7,542 nucleotides of DNA from CAYXDR01 sp046498185. Lineage in GTDB: Bacteria > Desulfobacterota > DSM-4660 > Desulfatiglandales > Desulfatiglandaceae. The first letter of the stretch is position 1, and each line of letters begins with the position of its first letter. The position numbers were made by a program, and so were the translations under genes. The notes below the pieces were generated by a model, which was not told where the DNA came from, made no database searches, and saw only the letters and a list, made by a program, of their open reading frames with translations. The stretch is taken from assembly GCA_046498185.1 (NCBI GenBank), contig JAWOBE010000072.1:1-7542 (forward strand), given 5' to 3'. This document shows, one piece after another, positions 1 to 5,887 of the stretch.

Positions 1-1
1 T

Positions 2-2317
2 CAATTGGGTTGGCTGCCTATGGAGGAAGCTGTGAAGTCTGAAGAGCACTACAGACGCCTTTTTGAGACCGCGAACGACGGGATCGTACTTCTAGAAAAA
101 GGCGAAGGCAAGATCACCCATGCCAATCCGGCAACCGAGAAGATGCTGGGATATACCGGGGATGATAGCATCGGGAAAAAGCTTCAGGACATTGGTATTT
201 CGCTCGATCTGGATGATTTCCAGACGACAATGGAAAATTTGGAAAAGAACGGGATTATTAAATACGATGATGTTCCGGCAAAAACCAAGGCCGGACAGCA
301 CATCGATACGGACATCTATCTCGTCGACAGGGCAAGGTTGGTGCAATGTAATATTCGCGACATTGCCAATCGTAAACTGGTTGAGAAAAAACTACGGGAA
401 AGCGAAGAAAAGTATCGTTTGGTGGTGGATAACATTGCGGATGTGATAACCGTCATGGACTTGAATTTAAATCTCACCTACGTCAGCCCTTCCATCATTC
501 GCCTCCGGGGATACACGGCTGAAGAGGCTATGGGACAGACCATGGAACAGATCATGACGCCCGAATCCCTGCAGATCATTACCAGGGTCCTTGAAGAAGA
601 GATGCGACTGGAGGCCAGAGGTACGGCAGACCCCGACAGAACACGCATCCTGGAATTGGAGGAATACAGGAAAGACGGTTCCATCGTCTGGCTTGAGAAC
701 CATATGTCAGCCTTGCGGGACAATGAGAAAAAGCTCATCGGCTTCATTGCATTGAGCCGCGACATCACCGAGCGCAAGCTGGCCGAGGAGGAGCTGGACA
801 ATGAAGCCGCCCATCGTTCCATTCTCATGGAGCAATCAAGAGATGGGATCGTCATCCTTGACCAGGACGGAAACGTATACGAATCCAACAAGAAATTTGC
901 AGAGATGCTCGACTACCCCCTTGAGTCGATGTGCAAGCTCAACGTGACTGATTGGGAATTCCTTTACCCACCCGAGCGCTTGGTTGAAATGATAAAAAGT
1001 GTTGATGAGAAGGGAGCTCAATTTGAAACGAAGCACCGCCGCAGGGATGGCAGCATATACGACGTTGAGATAAGTACCAATGCAGCTTGGTTTGCCGGGC
1101 AGAAGCTGATTTTTTGCGTTTGCCGCGACATCACCGAGCGCAAGCGGGCCGAGGAGGAGCGAGAAAAGCTTCAATCCCAGCTGCTTCAAGCCCAGAAGAT
1201 GGAGTCCATAGGACGTCTGGCCGGAGGCGTGGCCCATGATTTCAACAACATGTTGAGTGTTATTATCGGGTATGCGGAATTGGATATTGACAAAACAGAT
1301 TCTGAAGACGAGCTGCATGCTGATCTGCAAGAAATCCTCGGGGCGGCCAGGCGTTCCACCGACATAACACGGCAGCTTCTGACCTTCGCCCGGCAGCAGA
1401 CAATAGATCCTAAAGTGCTCAACCTGAATGAAGCTGTGGAGAGCATGCTCAAGATGCTCCGCCGCCTTATCGGCGAAGATATCGATCTTTCCTGGGAGCC
1501 GGGACCAGAGCTGTGGCCGGTAAAAATTGATCCAACTCAGTTGGACCAGATACTTGCAAATTTATGCGTAAACGCTCGGGATGCAATCGCTGATGTGGGA
1601 AAGCTCACTATCGAAACCGATACGATCCGTTTTTACGAGGAATATTGCGCGGACCATGCCGGATTTCTCCCCGGCGAATATGTGCTGCTGACGGTAAGCG
1701 ACGACGGATGTGGCATGGACAGGGAAACGCTGGATAAGATTTTCGAACCCTTTTTCACAACCAAAGACATTGGGAAAGGCACAGGGCTCGGCCTTGCCGT
1801 GATCTACGGTATTGTCAAACAAAACGAAGGCTTCATTAATGTTTACAGCGAACCCGGAAAAGGAACAACCTTCAGGCTCTATTTCCCACGTCATGCTGAA
1901 TCAACTGAGCAGACTGAAAAGTATGTGGCTGAAGAAATCCCGGTCGGATCGGGTGAAACCGTGCTGATTGTGGAAGACGAGGCCTCCATTTTGAAGCTGA
2001 CCAAAAGAATTCTCGAGCGCTTCGGCTACACCGTCTTGGAAGCATCCGGTCCCGAAGAGGCCATGGTTATTGCAAAAGAGCACTCAGGAGGTGTTCATCT
2101 TTTGATCACCGACGTTGTCATGCCGGGGATGAACGGTCGGGAGCTGGCCGATAAACTGCAGACCGATTATCCGAAATTGAAGGTTCTTTTCATGTCGGGC
2201 TATACCGCAGACGTGATCGCCCGTCACGGGATACTGAACCCTGGTGTCAAATTCGTCCAGAAGCCCTTTTCGATAGAAGATTTGGCTAACAAAATCCGGC
2301 AGGCGCTTGAAAGTTGA
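2..2317 (+). CDS. Hybrid sensor histidine kinase, PAS-PAS-PAS-HisKA-HATPase-REC (5' end probably outside window)
   Basis: Cytoplasmic sensor kinase that should autophosphorylate on histidine and pass the phosphate to its own receiver domain. Numbering is from the TTG at 5. PAS domains lie at about 12-127, 133-258 and 268-380, the last two ending in RDITERK. The HisKA H-box is GGVAHDFNN with phospho-acceptor H411. The ATPase shows an N-box (NLCVNARDAI, 519-528), G1 (DDGCGM, 566-571), FEPFFTTK and G2 (GTGLGLA, 592-598). The receiver (about 651-768) starts LIVEDE and has phospho-acceptor D703 in TDVVMPGMNG and conserved K753 in QKPF. No membrane segment or signal peptide is visible, so an intracellular cue (redox, ligand) is likely. 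The frame stays open to the left edge, and neither TTG 5 nor ATG 20 has a convincing Shine-Dalgarno, so the N-terminus is probably longer. The signal and the final phosphate target cannot be read from the sequence. Confidence 0.93.
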   Translation, partial: QLGWLPMEEAVKSEEHYRRLFETANDGIVLLEKGEGKITHANPATEKMLGYTGDDSIGKKLQDIGISLDLDDFQTTMENLEKNGIIKYDDVPAKTKAGQHIDTDIYLVDRARLVQCNIRDIANRKLVEKKLRESEEKYRLVVDNIADVITVMDLNLNLTYVSPSIIRLRGYTAEEAMGQTMEQIMTPESLQIITRVLEEEMRLEARGTADPDRTRILELEEYRKDGSIVWLENHMSALRDNEKKLIGFIALSRDITERKLAEEELDNEAAHRSILMEQSRDGIVILDQDGNVYESNKKFAEMLDYPLESMCKLNVTDWEFLYPPERLVEMIKSVDEKGAQFETKHRRRDGSIYDVEISTNAAWFAGQKLIFCVCRDITERKRAEEEREKLQSQLLQAQKMESIGRLAGGVAHDFNNMLSVIIGYAELDIDKTDSEDELHADLQEILGAARRSTDITRQLLTFARQQTIDPKVLNLNEAVESMLKMLRRLIGEDIDLSWEPGPELWPVKIDPTQLDQILANLCVNARDAIADVGKLTIETDTIRFYEEYCADHAGFLPGEYVLLTVSDDGCGMDRETLDKIFEPFFTTKDIGKGTGLGLAVIYGIVKQNEGFINVYSEPGKGTTFRLYFPRHAESTEQTEKYVAEEIPVGSGETVLIVEDEASILKLTKRILERFGYTVLEASGPEEAMVIAKEHSGGVHLLITDVVMPGMNGRELADKLQTDYPKLKVLFMSGYTADVIARHGILNPGVKFVQKPFSIEDLANKIRQALES
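756..794 (+). repeat. 39-nt intragenic direct repeat, copy 1
   Basis: This stretch recurs at 1122-1160 with a single mismatch (T780 versus G1146). It encodes the end of the second PAS module and the start of its linker (RDITERKLAEEE). The offset between copies is 366 nt, exactly 122 codons. Confidence 0.9.
1122..1160 (+). repeat. 39-nt intragenic direct repeat, copy 2
   Basis: Second copy of the repeat at 756-794, encoding RDITERKRAEEE between the third PAS domain and the HisKA domain. Recombination between the copies would remove or add one PAS module in frame. Confidence 0.9.
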
Positions 2318-2356
2318 AAGTTTTTACTTCCAGGTAAAACAGAGATCCGGCATTCA

Positions 2357-2375
2357 TTGCGGCGTTTTACCGCAA
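2357..2375 (+). terminator. Weak candidate terminator hairpin after the kinase
   Basis: TTGCGG (2357-2362) and CCGCAA (2370-2375) form a perfect 6-bp stem around a 7-nt loop, followed 5 nt later by a T-rich but interrupted stretch. The stem is short and the T-run broken, so termination would be inefficient. A preceding hairpin (TTTTAC 2322-2327 with GTAAAA 2334-2339) and an alternative pairing, GTAAAAC 2334-2340 with GTTTTAC 2364-2370, compete with it. Confidence 0.3.
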
Positions 2376-2493
2376 CTGTAATTTATTTTCCTTGAATCTT
2401 GTGTTATTATCAAACCCACTATCAAAACTTCTGGTGGTCTATGGGGTCATGCTGTCCATTTGGGGTTGAAACCGGGGTTTTGGAAGTTGCCAT

Positions 2494-2515
2494 GATTCAT
2501 CAAGGATTCATCAAG
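2494..2515. repeat. Perfect tandem 11-bp repeat, possible activator binding sites
   Basis: GATTCATCAAG occurs twice head to tail (2494-2504 and 2505-2515) with no gap. A degenerate third copy, AGTTCATCCAG, lies at 2530-2540 with 8 of 11 positions matching. The 11-bp period is close to one helical turn, so bound proteins would sit on the same DNA face. The pair lies upstream of the TATAAT at 2558, where activator sites are usual. That it is an operator is inference; the repeat itself is directly visible. Confidence 0.5.
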
Positions 2516-2534
2516 TAATATGCTATTCAAGTTC

Positions 2535-2563
2535 ATCCAGAATGTAAAAACAAACTGTATAAT
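2535..2563 (+). promoter_or_regulatory. Candidate sigma-70 promoter for the sigma-54 activator gene
   Basis: A consensus -10 box, TATAAT, is at 2558-2563. The hexamer 17 bp upstream (ATCCAG, 2535-2540) is a poor -35 box, which fits a promoter needing an activator at the neighbouring tandem repeats. Transcription from about 2570 would leave a leader of roughly 140 nt. The region is AT-rich, so chance matches are likely and the call is tentative. Confidence 0.35.
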
Positions 2564-2589
2564 AATCGCTTTTGAAAAACCTGTGCTGA

Positions 2590-2657
2590 TGATATATCAA
2601 ATAATATAAATATTTAATCAAATATATTCAATAGAATATTTTCAGATTATCAGATTA
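2590..2657. repeat. AT-rich leader segment with short palindromes and a tandem repeat
   Basis: It contains the perfect 10-bp palindrome TGATATATCA (2590-2599), the inverted repeat ATATTC-aata-GAATAT (2624-2639), and CAGATTA repeated at 2643-2649 and 2651-2657. These could be operators, nucleoid-protein sites or leader structure. In sequence this AT-rich, some palindromes arise by chance. Confidence 0.35.
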
Positions 2658-2712
2658 ATTATTTGGATGTTTGATTGCAAAGTTGATATGTATTTACCTG
2701 TAGGTTTTTCCA

Positions 2713-4260
2713 ATGGATAAGAATAAATCACGCATAATAATTGAACAGGCATTGGATGCGTCAGGCTATGAAAAGAGAAGCCTAACTGATGTTATAAAAA
2801 TATTTTATAATCTATTAGAATCGATTCGTACCCCTTTAATTGTGCTTGATGCTGGTTTTAAAGTTATAAAGGCCAATACTCCCTTCTATCAGATTTTCAA
2901 AGTTGAGCCGGACAACACAGAGGGTATGTTAATATACGATCTTGGTAACCGGCAATGGGACATCCCAAGGCTTAGAGAATTACTCGAAGATATCCTTCCG
3001 AATAACTCTAAATTCAATGATTTCGAAGTAGAGCATAACTTTGAAACTATAGGCCGAAAAATAATGCATTTGAATGCAAGACGAATCTACGGAGAGTCGA
3101 AGCAAACACAGATGGTCCTCCTGTCCATTGAAGATGTGACTGACCGAGAATATTACAAAAGACACCTTGAGGAGATTGTTGAAAAGCGAACGGCAGAAAT
3201 CAGCGTTGCCATGGAAGAGGCCGAAAAACGCAAACAAACTGCTGAAACCGCGCTTCTTGAAATAAAGAAGTTAAGAGACCAACTGGCAGCCGAAAGAGCC
3301 TATCTGCAGGAAGAAATCAAACTCGTATACAACCATGAGGACATTATCGGCCAGAGTGATGGGCTCAATTATGTGCTCTACAAGGTCGAACAAGTTGCTC
3401 CCAGCGACACAATCGTCCTGGTTCTCGGCGAGACCGGAACAGGTAAGGAATTGGTCGCCCGGGCGATTCACGGGCTGAGCTTGCGTAAAGAAAGGGCACT
3501 TGTGAAAGTCAATTGCGCTACACTTCCTCCAAACCTCATCGAGAGTGAACTTTTCGGGCATGAAAAAGGGGCTTTTACCGGGGCCGACTCAAGACGTGTG
3601 GGGCGATTTGAAATCGCCAACGGCGCCACCCTTTTTCTTGATGAGATTGGTGAGTTACCGATGGAGTTGCAGCCCAAATTGCTCAGGGTGATCCAGGATG
3701 GCGAGTTGGAGAGGCTGGGCAGTTCCCAGACGATAAAAGTAGATGTGCGGATTATCGCGGCCACAAATCGCAATCTGGAAGAGGAAGTCCGCAGAGGCCG
3801 ATTTCGTGACGATCTCTGGTATCGCCTGGATGTTTTTCCTATTACCATGCCACCGCTTCGGGATCGATTGGATGACATCCCAATGCTTGTGGAATTTTTT
3901 GTTAAAAAGATTTCCAAGCGGATGGGCAAGTCCATTGAGGTTATTCCCACAGGCGTCATGGATGCCTTGCAGAACTATCAATGGCCCGGCAACGTCCGGG
4001 AACTGGAAAATGTCCTTGAACGAGCGGTGATCAACTCCTCAGGGCCCAAGTTGCGTCTTGTGGATGAACTCAAGACCCGGCAAAAGGATTTACCCAGTGC
4101 ACCAAAGACCCTGGAAGCAGTTGATCGTGAACACATTGTGCAAACCCTTGAGCAAACCCGGTGGAAGATCAGCGGGAAAAACGGGGCCGCCGAGATCCTC
4201 GGCCTCAACCGCAGCACATTGCGCGCCCGGATGCGAAAGCTGGGTATCGTCAAGCCATAA
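2713..4260 (+). CDS. Sigma-54-dependent transcriptional activator, PAS-AAA+-Fis, no receiver domain
   Basis: Bacterial enhancer-binding protein that uses ATP hydrolysis to open promoters held by sigma-54 RNA polymerase. A PAS domain spans about 32-145. Its GNRQWDIPRL segment resembles PAS domains I associate with CheB/CheR-type chemosensory fusions. A helical, probably coiled-coil linker covers about 146-212. The AAA+ domain (about 213-440) has Walker A GETGTGKE (239-246), the sigma-54 contact loop GAFTGA (286-291), Walker B LFLDE (307-311) and arginine-finger candidates R365 and R371 in FRDDLWYRL. The C-terminus (about 468-513) is a Fis-type helix-turn-helix (AAEILGLNRSTLRARMRKLG). The length of 515 aa suits a PAS-type activator. 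ATG 2713 has AGG 8 nt upstream. Without a receiver it should be controlled by a ligand or redox change in PAS. Its targets are unknown, and no sigma-54 site was found in the window. Confidence 0.95.
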   Translation: MDKNKSRIIIEQALDASGYEKRSLTDVIKIFYNLLESIRTPLIVLDAGFKVIKANTPFYQIFKVEPDNTEGMLIYDLGNRQWDIPRLRELLEDILPNNSKFNDFEVEHNFETIGRKIMHLNARRIYGESKQTQMVLLSIEDVTDREYYKRHLEEIVEKRTAEISVAMEEAEKRKQTAETALLEIKKLRDQLAAERAYLQEEIKLVYNHEDIIGQSDGLNYVLYKVEQVAPSDTIVLVLGETGTGKELVARAIHGLSLRKERALVKVNCATLPPNLIESELFGHEKGAFTGADSRRVGRFEIANGATLFLDEIGELPMELQPKLLRVIQDGELERLGSSQTIKVDVRIIAATNRNLEEEVRRGRFRDDLWYRLDVFPITMPPLRDRLDDIPMLVEFFVKKISKRMGKSIEVIPTGVMDALQNYQWPGNVRELENVLERAVINSSGPKLRLVDELKTRQKDLPSAPKTLEAVDREHIVQTLEQTRWKISGKNGAAEILGLNRSTLRARMRKLGIVKP

Positions 4261-4472
4261 ATTGTTGAAACTGAAACGTAGAACCAAGTCCTGCGCCGAC
4301 TTCCAAAAATGCAAAGCCAAGCATGCCAGGGCTCGCAGTGGGTCTCAGATAGATTAGCCCTCCCTTGAGGTGAAAGGGGGTTCGAATGCGGAGGTGGACC
4401 TGGATCTGACGATTACCCTGCATTACTGAACACTTATTATATTATGAGCTGTATAAACAGGAGACAAAAGCT
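4261..4472. other. Intergenic stretch with one hairpin and no gene
   Basis: No plausible coding sequence. The one visible structure is a hairpin at 4360-4380 (CTCCCTT, 7-nt loop, AAGGGGG, including one G-T pair). No T-run follows, so it is at best a weak stop after the activator. An AT-rich patch at 4434-4445 may hold a promoter for the remnant gene and pfkB. Confidence 0.5.
4435..4445 (+). promoter_or_regulatory. Possible -10 region upstream of the remnant gene and pfkB
   Basis: Overlapping -10-like hexamers TATTAT (4435-4440), TATATT (4438-4443) and TATTAT (4440-4445) sit upstream of an AGGAG ribosome site (4459-4463). No good -35 box is present at 16-18 bp. If active, it was the promoter of the now-broken gene at 4473 and would now drive pfkB and pyk. 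Confidence 0.25.
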
Positions 4473-4838
4473 ATAAGTATAAGAGATATATCATTTATCG
4501 AGGCTGGCGCACCAAGCCTTCATATTTTCAGTAAATTTCCCATACCACGACTTGATTCTGCTCTTCTCTCTACGGTCCTAGAGAACGAGGATACAAAGTA
4601 AAGACATTTATTGAGGACCTTGCTGCGCCTGAGGGCACTGCATATACTGGTTATTATGGGCGGCGCGCATCCCGCCTTTCTCCACGATGAGACGCTGAAA
4701 TATGCCGATTTTGTCGTACGAGGGGAGGGAGAGCATTCCCTTGTGGAACTGCTTGAGCACATGGACAAGGGAGTCCCGGCCCTAAGGGACATCAAGGGCC
4801 TTGCCGAGCTAATCAGACGGTGTGCTATATGTAGATAA
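4473..4838 (+). pseudogene. Decayed 5' part of a B12-binding radical SAM protein gene
   Basis: Three in-order fragments read like the N-terminal cobalamin-binding half of a B12-binding radical SAM protein. Fragment 1 (4473-4579) gives SIRDISFIEAGAPSLHIFS and runs through LLSTVL before a TAA at 4599. Fragment 2 (4580-4633), in another frame, continues with RERGYKVKTFIEDLAAPE, so about one base was lost near 4578. Fragment 3 (4632-4838), back in the first frame, gives VIMGGAHPAF, YADFVVRGEGEHSLVELL and ALRDIKGLA. The strand and helix residues expected between fragments 2 and 3 are absent, suggesting an internal deletion. The radical SAM domain with its CxxxCxxC motif is gone. A good AGGAG (4459-4463) lies 9 nt before an ATA at 4473, which suggests an ATG to ATA loss of the start. 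The 75-aa ORF inside it (TTG 4611) is unlikely to be a gene in its own right. Family assignment is from remembered motifs, not a search. Confidence 0.75.
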
Positions 4839-4844
4839 AGGAGA
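4838..4844 (+). promoter_or_regulatory. Strong ribosome binding site deciding the TTG start of pfkB
   Basis: AAGGAGA lies 6 nt before TTG 4851. It overlaps the stop codon of the remnant frame (TAA 4836-4838), so ribosomes ending there would be well placed to restart on pfkB. Confidence 0.8.
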
Positions 4845-4850
4845 CCCCAA

Positions 4851-5789
4851 TTGAAAACCATCGTGACAATGACCATGAATCCGACGATCGACAAAAGTTC
4901 AAGTGTTGCGCATGTCGTGGCCGAGCGAAAGCTGTACTGCAAACCCCCTCGTTTTGACCCTGGAGGAGGCGGGGTGAATGTCTGCCGGGCCATAAAGAAA
5001 CTGGGGGGCGAATCCAAGCTCCTTTATCCAGCAGGGGGCCTGACAGGAAAGAGGCTTCAGGAACTCCTGGATCAGGAAGGCCTGGACCATCGGCCGTTTC
5101 CCATTGAGGGATTGATCCGGGAGAGCCTGGTCATTTTGGAGGAATCCACCGGCCGGCAGTATCGTTTTGGAATGCCGGGACCGGAGTTTCAAAAATACGA
5201 ATGGGAACAATCGCTGAATGCCTTGTCGGCCGTGAAACCGACGCCCGATTATCTGGTAGCCAGCGGAAGCCTTCCTCCGGGCGTGCCCACTGACTTTTAT
5301 GCACGGGTGGCGCGCGGCGGAAAGGAACGGGGAGCAAAAGTCATCATCGACGTTTCGGGTGAGGCCATGAAGGCGGCGCTTAAAGAGGGCGTGTATCTGA
5401 TCAAACCCAATATCCGTGAATTCAGGGAGTTGGTTGAGAAGGAGATCAAAGAAGAGTCCCAGATCAAGGCGGAAGCCCAAAAGATGGTCAGGAGCGGCCG
5501 GTGTGAGGTCCTGGTCATTTCCCTCGGTGCGGCAGGCGCCTTGATGGTTTCTGAGGAGATCACCGAGCACCTCCTGCCGCCGACCGTCCCGATTGTCAGC
5601 AAGGTCGGGGCCGGGGACAGCATGGTGGCCGGTATCGCCTTGAGCCTTGCCCGGGGCAGGCCGCTCAAGGAATCCGTCCTGTTCGGCGTGGCAGCCGGCG
5701 CGGCAGCCGTCATGACGCCGGGCACGGAATTGTGCCGGAGAGAGGATGCAGAGAGGTTGTTTGAAAGTATGGTTTCAGGGTCCGAATAA
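4851..5789 (+). CDS. pfkB: 6-phosphofructokinase, Pfk-2 type (PfkB/ribokinase family)
   Basis: Phosphorylates fructose 6-phosphate to fructose 1,6-bisphosphate with ATP in glycolysis, in the cytosol. The 312 residues follow E. coli Pfk-2 almost position for position as I recall it. Shared features are D14 in NPTID, K27, PGGGGVNV (37-44) with N43, QYRFGMPGP, SGSLPPGV, KPN with K185 and N187, E190, and GAGDSM with catalytic base D256. This close match separates it from 1-phosphofructokinase (FruK) and tagatose-6-phosphate kinase, though specificity is not proven. The TTG start is chosen because AAGGAGA is 6 nt upstream and because it aligns the N-terminus with Pfk-2. It lies 12 nt after the remnant frame ends and 94 bases before pyk, so the two probably share a transcript. 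GC content is higher than in the regulatory half: 38 of 60 bases at 5701-5760 by count. E. coli Pfk-2 is inhibited by MgATP; whether that holds here is unknown. Confidence 0.9.
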   Translation: MKTIVTMTMNPTIDKSSSVAHVVAERKLYCKPPRFDPGGGGVNVCRAIKKLGGESKLLYPAGGLTGKRLQELLDQEGLDHRPFPIEGLIRESLVILEESTGRQYRFGMPGPEFQKYEWEQSLNALSAVKPTPDYLVASGSLPPGVPTDFYARVARGGKERGAKVIIDVSGEAMKAALKEGVYLIKPNIREFRELVEKEIKEESQIKAEAQKMVRSGRCEVLVISLGAAGALMVSEEITEHLLPPTVPIVSKVGAGDSMVAGIALSLARGRPLKESVLFGVAAGAAAVMTPGTELCRREDAERLFESMVSGSE

Positions 5790-5818
5790 ATCCATTTTTT
5801 CGGAATGAGAGGGTAGAG

Positions 5819-5887
5819 ATGAAGAAGATCCAATTCATAGAAATATTGGACCTGGTATTTGTTCCGGGTGCGGTGACCGTGTCATGA
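5819..5887 (+). CDS. Possible 22-codon ORF overlapping the pyk start
   Basis: ATG 5819 follows a purine-rich GAGAGGG (5807-5813) at 5 nt and opens a 22-codon frame starting MKKIQFIEIL and ending at TGA 5885-5887. That stop overlaps the pyk start as ATGA, the usual geometry for translational coupling. I recognise no family. It could be a leader peptide whose translation controls entry to pyk, or a chance frame, because pyk also has its own GGTGA (5872-5876) 7 nt before its ATG. The peptide is mildly hydrophobic with no clear signal sequence. Confidence 0.3.
   Translation: MKKIQFIEILDLVFVPGAVTVS

Larger units (their letters stand above)
2318..2712. other. 395-base intergenic region, regulatory, AT-rich at its 3' end
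   Basis: No convincing ORF is present. From left to right it holds a small hairpin cluster after the kinase stop (2320-2375), a perfect tandem 11-bp repeat (2494-2515), a TATAAT box (2558-2563), and a strongly AT-rich leader with short palindromes and a tandem repeat (2590-2657). By direct count, 2581-2640 has 10 G/C in 60 bases. I looked for a sigma-54 -24/-12 element (GG-N10-GC) and found none. The activator downstream therefore probably has its own promoter rather than sharing a transcript with the kinase. Confidence 0.6.

Noticed and set aside
836..1330. 164-codon open frame on the - strand inside the kinase
   Set aside because: Overlaps the third PAS domain and the HisKA domain of an intact gene and shows no family features.
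2440..2500. Possible sigma-54 -24/-12 promoter among the GG-rich tracts before the activator
   Set aside because: The nearest GG to GC spacing is 11 bases in place of 10, and no TGGCAC-like element is present.
2713..4260. Activator as the phosphorylated response regulator of the neighbouring kinase
   Set aside because: There is no receiver domain or phospho-acceptor aspartate in its N-terminal half.
4360..4380. Rho-independent terminator after the activator
   Set aside because: The stem is reasonable but no T-run follows it; kept only as a hairpin in the intergenic description.
4371..4400. GGTTCGAATG resembling a tRNA T-arm
   Set aside because: The 3' half of the T-stem does not pair with GGGGG and no acceptor, D or anticodon stem can be built around it.
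4611..4838. Independent 75-aa protein gene
   Set aside because: It begins inside the remnant of a larger domain, its TTG lacks a ribosome site, and its N-terminus is out-of-frame sequence; better read as part of the pseudogene.
4899..5570. 223-codon open frame on the - strand
   Set aside because: It lies wholly inside pfkB, has no recognisable domain and arises from the GC-biased third positions of the real gene.
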